From Adineta steineri (lineage: Eukaryota > Rotifera > Eurotatoria > Adinetida > Adinetidae): a stretch of 64,000 nucleotides of DNA. The notes below the pieces were generated by a model that saw only the letters and a program-made list of their open reading frames with translations, made no database searches and was not told the origin of the DNA. The position numbers and the translations under genes were made by a program. Positions 40,501 through 52,934 of the stretch are shown here, piece by piece (the stretch's first letter is position 1; each line of letters opens with the position of its first letter). The DNA lies in assembly GCA_905250115.1 (NCBI GenBank), contig CAJNOI010000019.1, positions 53,819 to 117,818 on the forward strand, in the 5' to 3' direction.

Positions 40501-42812
40501 TTTACGTCAAGGAAGTCATGAACCATTTTATCCAGCTGATTCTCAACAATATGACACATATACAAATTTTAATCGTGCTACAATACCAGCAAACAATATA
40601 AATTCTGGTTATCAATCAATAATTGGACGTCGTCGACAAATGCGTAACGATGATATTTATCATGATAACACAAATATTGGTAGTGGTTATGTAACTTCCT
40701 TATTTGTTAATCCTCAAAATCAAAATGCATATTCAGGTACAAATACTTATGTGAATTTTTCAGATGAACCACCGGCAATTCCACCACGTGGACAACGTGA
40801 TCTTTATCAGGATCAACAAGAATATCAATCGGATAATATTAATAATAATAACAATAATAACAACAACAACAACAATAATAATAATGGATATATTCATTAT
40901 GGATATTCATCAACATCAAATGGTTTTCGACCACCAAATCATCATTTTATGCCATCAGATTCTTTTCATCAATATCAAGAAGATGATTATTTACGTCATC
41001 GTGCACAATCAACATCAAGTACAACATCATCAGATAGTGTTAATCAAATACGATTAATACAACAACGTTTACCTCCAGCATCTCCGCGAAACAATATACA
41101 ATTAAATAAAAAAGTATCACCTGATAATTCGCAATTACCATCAGGTAAGGAAAAACAAAGAAATATTAGTTATTTAAAAGTATTCATATTTTTTTTTTAT
41201 TTTAAGGTCGAACAACACCGAGTAATGGTAGTCAAACAGGTGATTCTGTATTTCATCGTCTTCCTACTACAACACCAACAGCAACAACAACAACAACGAA
41301 TAAAGCTAAAACTTCATTATCGAAATCAAATTCAAATTTATGTGCAAATTTAATTAATAAAACTTCTCAACAACAACAACAACAACAACAACGAAATAAA
41401 CTAAATAATTTAAAAACACAAGATATTGATTATGAAGATACAATAACCCTTGAAACTAATCAAGGATCATTATCAACAGCAGCAAATAATTCAAGTAAAT
41501 GTCAACGTTCAAGATCTGTTGATGGTCGTGCACGATTAAAAAATGCTCAAAATCGTATGCATAATGTAAATCGTCCAACACATGATTATGATGATCATAG
41601 TACACCAACAACAGTTCCAGCATCGAAATTCACATCAGTTCATTCTCGTCATCCTACTCAACCACCACGTGTTCCATCTACACCTCGTTATACGAATTCA
41701 GATCGATCAACAACTTCAACCACAACAGCAGCAAAACGTATACCTAATGGACATCATCCAACAAATACAAAAAATACGAATGGAATTCGAACACGAAATG
41801 GAAATGGAAGTATAGTTGATACAGAAAATGATGAAAATATGACAATTAGTGATAATTATCAACCAAAAATAATTGATAATAAAACCCGAACATTAATTCC
41901 TGTTCATCGATACCCAACAAATAATAATATTCAAACATCAGCATCAACATCATCAGTAACAAATACAATGTCACGTACAAAAGTACCAGTATCAACAGCA
42001 GCAAATCTTTATCGACGAGATTTAAATGCATCTGGAACTGATCTTAATAGGTGAGAGAGAGAGAAAAAAACCGAATCAAAGAAATAAGTATAGACGTAAC
42101 AAAAATCAACAGAGTCTATAGAATTGTAAAGAATAAGAACTCATAGTACTTCTAAGTTATTTATCTATTAAAGCAAGGCTATTTCATAATAATAATCACT
42201 TAAATTTTATAACACTTGATAAAAAAGTCTGAGTTTAAGTAGTCTGAACTCATATATATGTATTTAATAAGAATATTTTAATTCTATTAAAAAGGAGAAG
42301 CCCGCTTTGTAAAAACAATGAAGCCAAAATTTAAATATTATCTTGTTACACTAATCGGAAAATTTTAACCAATCATTTCTATGTATCTATTTAGATCATC
42401 CAAACGTTCTGATGATCATCGTCTTCTTTCTCCACCTGGTCAACGCCGACATATTCCTGTATCAGTTTTTGCACCAGCTAAACATGATAATAAACGTCTT
42501 ATATCTGGTCCATCATCATCAACTAGTCCAATAAATGATTCTACATTAACATATAATTGTGAATCTCAGCAAGAACTCGAACAACAACAACAAACAACAA
42601 ACTTATCACGTTCACCAACAAGTGATAGTAATTATACACTTATAAATAATGAAAATGAGTTGAATAAAAAACTTTCGTCAACAAATTCAACTCTTAAAAC
42701 ATCAACAGAAAATATTTTGAATGAACTTTCATTTCCCAACGATAAACATGATACAAACAAAAAAATGAACGTTTTTGAAAGACTTTTTCGTGGTCATAAA
42801 AAAAAAGTTTAA
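31749..42812 (+). CDS. Large disordered protein with DDPIVRRALERF repeats
   Basis: I do not recognise the family. Eleven exons are inferred: 31749-31809, 31992-32329, 32804-33475, 34371-34602, 34882-35408, 36307-36397, 36728-38086, 38942-40334, 40390-41144, 41207-42050 and 42395-42812. They sum to 6,690 bases, divisible by three, and every junction keeps frame, predicting 2,229 residues. Most of it is Ser/Asn/Gln/Thr-rich and probably unstructured. A short motif recurs four times: DDPIALRALQRFEQRM (about 37660), QDPIIRRALERFDEK (about 39318), QDPITRRALMRLETN (about 39411), and DDPIVRRALERFNSQM, formed across the exon 8-9 junction (40334/40390). Other conserved-looking stretches are LGVEFPPIAVLRRKFSILP (about 35193-35250), ENLFKNYPQV (about 37816), and a basic C-terminus MNVFERLFRGHKKKV. 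Poly-Asn and poly-Gln runs come from AAT/AAC and CAA repeats. A scaffold or cytoskeletal role would be a guess. The start is the ATG whose exon (phase 1) joins the next exon correctly. Confidence 0.78.
34555..34591 (+). repeat. AAT/AAC trinucleotide repeat in coding exon
   Basis: A short AAT/AAC run inside exon 4 of the disordered-protein gene codes for poly-asparagine. Confidence 0.8.
40838..40886 (+). repeat. AAT/AAC trinucleotide repeat in coding exon
   Basis: A mixed AAT/AAC run in exon 9 of the disordered-protein gene codes for about 16 consecutive asparagines. Mixed codons mean it is not a pure recent expansion. Confidence 0.85.
41368..41392 (+). repeat. CAA trinucleotide repeat in coding exon
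   Basis: A pure CAA run in exon 10 of the disordered-protein gene codes for poly-glutamine. Purity suggests possible length polymorphism. Confidence 0.8.
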
Positions 42813-45800
42813 ATCTAATGTAGATATCCTTCCATTATATAAATACATATTTATATATCTATACATATACATATACAAAAATATATTATTATTATTATTC
42901 ATTCTCCTTTTATCTAGACAAGAAGAAAAAAAAATAAATAATAATAATTCTATCTGCGCATTAAGATGTCCGTCCTTGAGAATGACTGATAATTATTTAA
43001 AATGCGCATGGGGAATTATTCTACCGGTTGTAAAATAATTTGTTTATTAGGATAGATCTTTGAAAGGAGGACGTTTCTTTGTTTTTCTTTAGTTTGTTTG
43101 TTTGTTTGTTTGTCTGCTTGTTTGTTTTTTTTTAACAAACTTTGTCTATTGTTTATTTAGCCTTTTTAACCTGAGTTTTTTTTTCTTTCTTTCTTTCACT
43201 TTTTTATGGTCAGTTTTTCTTTCCTCACGTTCGTTTTCCTTGTGTTATTTTTGTATGTGAAAACAAAAGATATTTGTCTTTTGTTCGAAATTTAGATTAA
43301 TAAATGAATTGGATCAGACAGATAGTGATTATAATATATATATACTATAGATGTAAATTTTATATTGAAATGAATTTTTTTTATAAAGTACTTCAGAATG
43401 CAAAAGAGTCTTATTCTATTTGCTCAAATTGTCATAAGTACATTTATCAAGTAATAAAAAATTGTTTCGAATTTTTATGAGTCAGTTTTTATTTGCTTTA
43501 TTAAACGTATGAATGAATATAATTTATGCACGTAATATACAGGTGAATGAAGATAAAATATATGACGAATAGAGTCTGTCCAATCGATATGATCGCAATT
43601 CGATCCTTAATTAAATATAAAATTCAATCGTGATTTGATTATTATTATTAAAGTGGCTTCTAAAATGTTTCGAATGCACTATTTATTAATAATGTTGTAA
43701 TGAAATGCAAGACTGGTCGAACAGTACATTATCATCAACAATCTAAGTGCTCTCAAAGATGAGTTTTTCAAAAACTAATGTTTCAATATAAATCTTCTTT
43801 CTTATAACTTGAATATTATTATCTACGATTGAAATAACAATATTTCTGTACTTGATAAATAAATCGATCATACATAATATTATGTTCTATCAAATGAAAT
43901 CAAAACTTTAGTAACTGATACTAAACAAATTCTATTTTTCTTTTCGTATATTTAACAATAAGAAAATCAAAATAAATCTTTTATTAATAAATATTTGAAT
44001 TATTCTTATATATATGTTACATCTATTTTAAGACATGTCATTATATTACTACGACATAATCTTAGAATCATTTTCATTAATTAAAAATTTACTATCTATT
44101 TAAAGAAATATCATATAGAAAAAAAGATTATAAGTTTTAATTTAACATAATAAATTAGGCTAAAGATAACATTTCTTTATATAATATTCTTTGAACTATA
44201 CGTTTTCTACTCATAGTATAAAACTAGTAATTTTTAACATTAGAGAAACATTTCCATTGATTATATTCTATTTTTCTTGTGATACAACGTAAGTATAAAA
44301 TACTTTTGACCATATTTCGTCGATTAAAAATTTCTGCACGTAAATTTAAGGACTGTTTTTTTATAGCAATGTACCATTCGAAAATAGTTATGTAAGAAAT
44401 GATGTAGATATGTTTGTGACTAAAATATTATAGATATACGGAATTACGTTTTTTCAACTTCAGACTATTTTTTTCTTTTCAAGAGGAAAGTAGTTAAACA
44501 TGATAAAACAATTGTACTTTAGTATAAAAATAATGTTTTTAAGTAGGAGAAAAAAACGAGATATTTCATTCTAGACTCCATTATATAAAGATACGTAATT
44601 TATTTCTATATAAAAATCCATTTCAATAGAATGTTCATAGACCGTATAATGTCAGAAATATTCTTTCAAAAGAAATGAATACAATTCCATAAGAAATATT
44701 GCAATTAGCAAAACAAGTATTTAATAATGACTTGCTTATTCATTTTGATCTTAAATCTATATTATTTCCGTTTTTTTTCATATATAACTACAAGCCGTCA
44801 TATTATATTTTACTGACGCGTTATTAGCAATCGCCTTGATATTTTTTCTTAGCTATAATCACTACCAGTCATTTTTGATTTTATATAGAGATTAAAAATA
44901 TTAATGACTGCTTCAGGTGTGTCTGCACTAATAAATATACTTTTAAATGTTATATATCACATGCGTTCTTTTTTCGTGCAAAAGTATATTCATGTATATT
45001 ACAAGTCGAAATTGCATACTTTCATATTAATCGTTTATTACGGTTAGTATTTTTAATTAAAGGAAAATAATATTTGCTTTGTTGTTTTTTCCGAAATGTT
45101 AATATTAAGAAAATACTTTGTAAACTGTGTGTGTATTTGTGTATTTTCTATAAAACAGCTGTTTTTTTTCTCTATAGATGGCCTCGATAATACACACTAT
45201 AACTATGAACGTGAAGTTACACATCCATTTACATATATATATTATATTTATTTAAGCATGTCCGTCGAGGTAATAATAGTTGTTGTGTTAGTATAATAAA
45301 AAGAGATCGTAGTGCAATCGCTCGAGGGAATGTGAATGAAAAAAGAAAAAAAAAGAACAGAGAAATAATAATGCATGACTCATAACGGTCGTGATGGCTT
45401 GGCATGTAGCCATCAGCTGTCTAGTTTTATTGTATATAAAGATATATATATATATCTATCTATATATTTCCTTTCGATAAATTGTTAATATAATCGAACT
45501 TATTTAATTATCTATTATCTAAGAAATGTTTTTCTATGCTATATTTATTTTCCTTTTTCTCTGTGAATGTCGTTGTTATCATATCGTCATCGTATCCAAT
45601 GACCTAGATATGATTATGCAGACATGCCATCTTTATCTTCCGTTTTTTTCTTCTCTTGCTCTGAAAAGCGGTAGTAGCAGACTTGCTCGACGTCGTATTC
45701 AACCATAAGGTCGCATAGCAAAGCGAAAGAGAGAGAGAGACAAAGAGGGAGAGAGAGAGAAGAAAAAAAGGAGAGAAAAAGAGAAAGAAAGGAAAAAACA

Positions 45801-48100
45801 AGCGCGCTTTTGCTTCATGCCCGGCAGCTTTCACACGCGCATATACGAGTAGAAAAAAAAAATGCGAATAAGGGTGCGCAACTGATGGTGGGAGGGAATA
45901 TGTGTATAAGTGTAGGGACGAAGCGGGCAACGTAGAAGGAAAAAAAAAAGAAGGACATTAAACAGACCAAGAGTGCGCTTTATATTCGCACACTATGATC
46001 ATCACTACCAACCATACACGTGTGTTGTTTGAGGCAAACTATTTTTTTTTCTTCTTCATTCTCTTTCTTACATATTTACTGACGTTGAGTTCACACATTG
46101 TATATTTTTGTGTCTTTTTTCAGAACATTAAAATAATATTCAATCTCTTCGATAATTATATTACGTTTTTTTTTTAAAAATTTATGTTACTATATTATAA
46201 TTTATCGATTTATATTACTTACAATTATTATTAAATATTTTTCTTTTGTATTCGACATTATTCACAGATATAAAGGTATTTATTTGAATATATAAAATTT
46301 TTTTCATATAAATCTATTCATTAATAGAACAAGATTCTTATATAAGTACATTCAATAAAATTTATAAAACTTCAACTCATATTTCATATACTTCTTATGT
46401 TTTTCTCCTGTTGATGAAAAACAAATTTTATACATTCTTCTTCTCTTTTTTATGTGCTATGAAGACATAAGGTCATCTTATAAAGAAACCTAAAAGAAAT
46501 CTTAAACTTATCCGAGTTCATTTATTTTAAGTACAAATTTAATCAATATCATAAATAGTGTTATTGTAAATAATATATTTGCGTCTGATACATTTCGAAA
46601 ATAAATATCCATTATTATATGAATTGTTTAATTAAGTATGGTGTGACACGATAAGTTCTACTATTATCTTTCTTTTTTATTGTCTGTTGCTATGTGTCGT
46701 CGTAATCATAAGATTAATGTCTTCTTAAAAAAAATAATTTACTAAAAGAACGTTGGGGTCGTTTGTGTACTCTTATTTTAAACAATCTAGAAAATGGTTG
46801 TAGGTAATGAAAAGAATTAAAACACGCAATTTGCATTTATTATAGATGCAAAAACCTCGTCTACTATGCGCACTCTTTCAAAACAATGGTTTCTTTTCAG
46901 ATTATAAAAAACTACATGCGTCTATTGACTCATATTAGTGTATTATATGAAGGCTGATAGGTTATCAATAGAAAGATGAAAAAGAGAAGTAGTCAACTTG
47001 ATCCTTGTTTACGCTAGTAAAAAGAAGAAACGAACACGTTTGTTTGTTCTTGTTACGCGAGAAACCATATGCGTATGATTGAAAGAAATACGACATAAAA
47101 GAAGTAGGTTTGAGAATTTTTTCTTTGCGATCAAAAATGAGACAAAGAAGAAATACTTTTAGAACTTGTCAGTTAGTTGATTAAAGAGTTAATCTTTATT
47201 TTATGAAATATCTCATATGACATTACTTTTCTCTTTAGTTTTTTTCTCTTATAATTGGATGTTCCTAGAATATTCATTCTACTGTTACTGTTTATGTCAT
47301 TGTCAAAAGCCGAGATAATAATGTGTGCAATGTTTTTTTCACATTTAAAGAGTCTTTTTCTTCATTTCTTATTTTTAATTATTCAATTGATCATACAATT
47401 ATGAAGTATTTAGAGGTTATAAATTTGTATGACCTGTGTTATTTACTTGAAAATTTTCCTTAAAAAATATATTGCATGACAAATTACGTTACAGATATTT
47501 AGAGTGCTTTACTGATTGTAAAGGTAGAAATGACATAGTTTCGTAAATAAAAGACACCGTCAAGTCGATTATATCATGCATAATAATCATCGAATTGATA
47601 ATTGCTTAAATATCTATCGATTCTATTCGATAAAATAGGTAGAAAAAAGAAATACCATACGTATACTGTGCATGAGTCATATACACAACTTATTTACATT
47701 GGTAGTTGCCAAATTTTCTTTTCTTACTTTTTTTTTTCTTCTTTTTATATGTTCGTAACATCATCGTCGCCATCATCGTGTCTTTACAACATGTATGGAC
47801 ACGCGTGTGTTCTCTTCTATCTAATGCTTGACACGTTTATTCTCACAGTAATGCGAGTTGAATAAGTGATGAAAAGGAGACATCGAGGAAAAAAAAGGTA
47901 GTTAAAAAAGAATATTTAAAAAAAAGAAGATATCTATATATATATATAATTCTACATTGAATTAACTAATTATTTAAAATATTTTGTTCTAACATTTCTT
48001 TTTCTATTTATTCTAGATTATCGTCGACAAACTGTATTTATTTATTAATTTATATTATTTAATTATACTCGCATATTAAGGCGAGGTATAGAATGCGAGA
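42813..48100. other. Long intergenic interval with purine-rich block
   Basis: No supportable coding exon. Most of it is very AT-rich. At about 45700-45990 the composition changes: a GA-rich purine tract is followed by the most GC-rich stretch nearby, with several CG dinucleotides (GCGCGC, CACGCGCA). This could be a promoter or upstream non-coding exon of the TBL1 gene, about 2.1 kb downstream. That is inference only. Confidence 0.4.
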
Positions 48101-51100
48101 ATGAGTTTTACATCAGACGAAGTCAATTATCTCATCTATCGATATTTATCAGAATCAGGTATTATTATTATTTTATGATCAGTTGAAAAATTCTTTCTTC
48201 TGACCTTTTATTTTTATCATAGTACTTTTTTTTTCTTATCATATGTAAGATAAGTAGAATAGTTAGTAAATCAAGGAAAAAATAAATAAATAAAAATCTT
48301 GAAAGATAAGTATGTTTATTCATAAAAAAAGGTAACTATGTTAAAAAAGAGAAAAATCTAAAAATGTAATTATGTAATAATAATGGATTGATTATTTTTT
48401 ATATAGTTTATCCTTGACGAGCTACCTATTTAAAATGTATATATATATAAAAGAACCTTTTTAATGTAAATTCAATGTAATTTATCTTTTGACCTCTAGT
48501 TGATATGACGTCAGTATATAAATAGTTTCTTGTATTCATAACTCTATATTTAGTTAATTGAATTTCTTGTTATTTTTTTTTCTTCTTTTACAACTTCTTT
48601 TGTTATTGTCATATGTGTTATCCAGCTATGTGCTTCAGCATCCAAATTGGATTCTTCTTTTTCTTTCTTTCTTCTACTGTCGTCTGATATGTTATTGTCG
48701 CCCTCGATAATGCAAGTGCTTTTTTTTCTATGAAAAGAATAGAAATGAAATTGAGGTCGTATGACGAACAAACAAACACCCTTGATAATGATGGTTAACG
48801 TAGTGACAGTTTGTTGATTTTTGGTTTATATGCAACTATCACATATTTTTATAACAACATACATTTAATCATATGCCTTTGAGATTGACAGGCATTTTAT
48901 CAAAATAACAACGATTATCTAATGATAATGCGTATATAAAAAAATATATAGTAATGACTAGTCGAAAGTATTTTGGTATTTTTCAGTATTTTAGTAATAA
49001 TCATTGAATAAAATGAAGTATATTTATTTATCTGTTTGCATAAGAATAAACAAAAATGATCACGTTCCAAAATAGAAAGCATTTTCTTATGATTAAATGA
49101 CTTACATTCTTGATTTATTTTTTATTTATTTTTTTTGTTAATCAGGATTTGTTCATTCATCTTATTTATTTGGTCTTGAAAGTCACATTGTTCAAACATC
49201 AATTAATGCTAATATTGTACCACCAGGTGCCCTGTTATCACTTATACAAAAGGGTCTTTATTACACTGAAGCAGAATTATCGATTGGAGACGTAAGTTGA
49301 AATTATATTTCTTGTCATAGACTATCTATCATTATTATATCTTATAAATACGTTTACGCAGAAAAACTATAGGATGTCATCAAAGAAAATCACGTTTCTT
49401 ATAATCCTAAATAAGAGATAAACATAGATTTTTTTTCTAATGAATTAGATACAAAAGATCAGTATGAAGAGAATTAAAGCTAATAGTCGAGATTAAAATT
49501 AAATTGAATCAATGAACATAAAATCTCTATGATATTTTAATTTTTATCCATTTTATAAGTCTTATTATTATGTATAATTAAGAATCATACTCTTTAATCA
49601 ACTTTATATATTATTATATGATAAAATTTTAATCAGTTGTAAATCATTTAATATTAGAACAATATTTTAAATAGATCTTTATTTTATCATTTAAAGGATG
49701 GTCAGGAACGAACATGCGATAGTTTGAGTTTAATCGATGCTGTTGTACCTGAGATTGTCGAAAATCGTCGTAAAGAACTTCTGCAACAGCAGCAACAACA
49801 ACAACAACAATCTTCTTCCTCATCATCTGGAACATCTATAAAAACTGAAGCAAAAGTATCTTCAAGAACTACAGCATCAGCTGCATCGAATTTATCAAAT
49901 ACTAATGATAAAGATCTTTCATCAGTACATCCACCATCCAACACATCACCACAATCAACAAATCAGAGTATATCTGAGCGTAATATAGATACATCATCAA
50001 CACCTAATGGTGGAATGAATTATGGTAATTTCTTTATAGATATATATAGTCAATATCTATGATTCTGTATATATATATTAATAGGACATTCAAATTCATC
50101 ATCAACCAGTCAATCACATCATTACCATCCGTCATCATCATCACATCCTAACACACTTCACCCTTCAGCAGCAGGCAATTATAGTCAAATGTCAAACGGA
50201 AATGACAATTCTTCACATTCATCGTATCCTAACAATACAAATCATATAGCAGGTACAAAAAAAAGACATGAAAACTTCTATAAACGACAACTAACATTAA
50301 ATAAATTTATTTTTTATTAAATTCTATAGTTCCTAAACATGAACCAATGGATTATGAAACAAGTAATAATACTCATCATCCTCATCATCATCCTCATTAT
50401 GCACGAAATCCAACGCCAAATTCTCTATCTGTTCAAACCGGTTCATCAAATAATAATAATAATAATAATAATAATAATTTAATTACCAATGGTTCTATTG
50501 AAATTCCAAGTAATCGAGTTACTGTTTTACGTGGTCATGAATCTGAAGTATTTATATGTGCATGGAATCCAACACATGATTTATTAGCATCTGGTTCAGG
50601 TGATTCAACAGCACGTATATGGAATTTACAAGGTACACGTGAACCTGAAATTGTTTTACGACATTGTATTAGACGTGGTGATACTCAAGTACCAAGTAAT
50701 AAAGATGTTACAAGTTTAGATTGGAATGTAAGTTAATAAAAATCGAAATTTTTTATTGTCTATTATTCTTTTATATTCATTATAGCCATCTGGTACACAA
50801 TTAGCAACGGGTAGTTATGATGGTTATGCACGTATATGGTCATCTGATGGAAATTTAGTTAGTACACTTGGTCAACATAAAGGACCAATATTTGCATTAA
50901 AATGGAATAAAAAGGGTAATTATATATTATCAGCTGGTGTTGATCGTACAACAATTATATGGGATGCAAGTTCTGGCCATTGTGAACAACAATTTTCATT
51001 TCATACAGCACCAGCACTTGATGTTGATTGGCAATCAGATACAACATTTGCATCATGTTCAACAGATCAAAAAATTCATGTTTGTCGTTTGAATGAAGCA

Positions 51101-51887
51101 AAACCTGTTAAAACATTCCATGGACATCAAAATGAAGTTAATGCAATTAAATGGGATCCTCTAGGACGTTTACTTGCATCATGTTCAGATGATATGACAT
51201 TAAAGGTAAATAAGAATATATATATATATATAAAGAATCTTTTTGTTATATTAAATTTAATTTCGTTTTTGCTTTTAGATCTGGAGTATGTCAAAAGATA
51301 CACCTGTTCATAATTTACAAGCACATAATAAAGAAATTTATACAATTAAATGGAGTCCAACTGGTCCAGGAACAATGAATCCAAATGCAACTTTGCTCTT
51401 GGCAAGGTTAGATAAAATAAAAATGTGAAAATCTAAAAAAAATAAAATTTAATTTATTTTAGTGCATCATTTGATTCAACTGTACGTTTATGGGATGTTG
51501 AACGTGGTGTTTGTCAGAGTACACTTGTAAAACATTCAGAACCTGTTTATTCAGTTTCATTTAGTCCCGATGGTCGTTTATTAGCAACTGGTTCATTTGA
51601 TAAAACAATTTATATTTGGGATATTGCGGTAAATAATTTGAAATGAAATATTTTAATATTTACTTTTTTAATTTTATTTTTAGCGAGCGGAAATTGTTCA
51701 TAGTTATCGAGGTACTGGTGGTATTTTTGAAGTTTGTTGGAACAGTCGAGGTACTCGAGTCGGTGCAAGTGCTTCCGACGGAACAGTAAGTTTCATTGAA
51801 TTATAATAAAAAACAATCTTTTATGTTTTCAACTATATTGTTTTGTCTTTCTTATTTAAGGTGTGCGTACTCGATCTGCGTAAATAA
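48101..51887 (+). CDS. TBL1XR1 homologue: TBL1/TBL1XR1-type LisH-WD40 corepressor subunit
   Basis: Orthologue of transducin beta-like 1, a nuclear subunit of NCoR/SMRT-HDAC3 corepressor complexes and an exchange factor in Wnt and nuclear-receptor signalling. Ten coding exons: about 48101-48158, 49147-49291, 49698-50024, 50086-50252, 50331-50729, 50787-51206, 51279-51405, 51462-51628, 51684-51786 and 51861-51887. The N-terminus [20 protein letters not shown] followed by FVHSSYLFG is the LisH motif. [17 protein letters not shown] matches the family's F-box-like region. A linker rich in Gln, Ser, His and Asn follows, longer than is usual for the family. Then about eight WD40 repeats ([69 protein letters not shown]) lead to the terminal VCVLDLRK. 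Total about 590-640 residues. The intron at about 48159-49146 is long, and so is 49292-49697. The 3' end faces the 53-kb gene tail-to-tail. Confidence 0.95.
49784..49810 (+). repeat. CAG/CAA repeat in TBL1 coding exon
   Basis: A mixed CAG/CAA run codes for poly-glutamine (about nine residues) in the TBL1 linker. The reverse complement looks like a cysteine-rich frame, which is a shadow. Confidence 0.85.
50450..50478 (+). repeat. AAT repeat in TBL1 coding exon
   Basis: A pure AAT run codes for about ten consecutive asparagines in the TBL1 linker just before the WD40 domain. Purity suggests it may vary between individuals. Confidence 0.85.
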
Positions 51888-52934
51888 AGGAAAAAAAATG
51901 ATTCGAATGAACTATGATTAAATATTAGGTCAATGTATTGTTGTTTCTTTCTTTTCGTTTTTTTCTCTTTTGTTGTTCATTTATATGAGAAAAACTAAAA
52001 TACTCGTATTGTTGTTATCTGTCGTTTTTATCATCATCATCATCGTCATCGTCATCACTATTATTATCATGATTCCTCCTATCAACGACGATCTCATAGA
52101 AGAAGAAAAAAAATAAATAAAACTTAACATATGTTAATCTTTTCTTTTTCTTTTGTTTATCTTCTTGCACATGTGTATTTTTTTTCTCTCTCTTGTTTTC
52201 TTTTTGCTTCTGTCTTTGTTGGACTCTGTCTTTATCTTCTGTTTTTTTTTCTTTCTCGAAAACGTCAAAGCAGTGATATGTATGTGTGTGCGTGTATGTC
52301 TGACTTTATTTCTCTCGGTTTTTTACATGCACTTGTATGTGTGTATGTGTGTGATGATGAGCTCGTGTTCCATTATAAATATTTCATACGAGCATAGAGA
52401 TGACGACAAACAGACAAAAAAGAGAAACTATGTGAACTTTGTAATTATGCTTGTCTTTTTCTTTCATGAAAATTTATTCGAAGATGCCGAATAATTATAT
52501 ATATATATTTTAAATGAACTTTGACAAGATAAAATGATTCGAGTTTGGTAATTTGTTAGACATGAAAAATATCAAACTCTTTCTCGTTTCTTCATTAATA
52601 TACAGGACTCAAAATGATATAGAGACAAATCAGTTACTTCATTCTACGAGAAAGGAATTTGAATAAGAACAGATAGTCTCTGTATTGTGGTTATCAATAG
52701 ACTTTCTTCAGCTATCGTAATACTTTAATAATTAGTGTGATGATATTCATTGCTTCGTGAAAGAGGTATATTGAAATATAGGCTTTTTGTTCAATGGAAT
52801 AATTCAATTATACATCATCGAAAAACAATACTTGCTATATATTCAATGTTCATGTGTTTATAAAAGAAAAACAAAAAAAAACTGCAAATAATATAATAAT
52901 ATAAAACACAAATATAGTTTTTGTAAGATGCAAG
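51888..52934. other. Convergent 3' region, no gene seen
   Basis: Lies between the stop codons of the TBL1 gene (+) and the 53-kb gene (-). AATAAA-like sequences occur near 52110. The frames at 52131-52494 are Phe/Leu/Cys-rich products of a T-rich stretch and are not supported as coding. Confidence 0.5.

Noticed and set aside
45604-45930. Minus-strand frame rich in Leu, Ser and Phe
   Set aside because: It is the complement of a GA-rich purine tract, so its composition is a by-product of low complexity.
49644-49944. Minus-strand frames including a run of cysteines
   Set aside because: They are the reverse of the CAG/CAA poly-glutamine repeat in the TBL1 linker.
52131-52494. Overlapping plus-strand frames rich in Phe, Leu and Cys with hydrophobic stretches
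   Set aside because: They arise from T-rich sequence after the TBL1 stop. Hydrophobicity follows from poly(T), and there is no splice or domain evidence.
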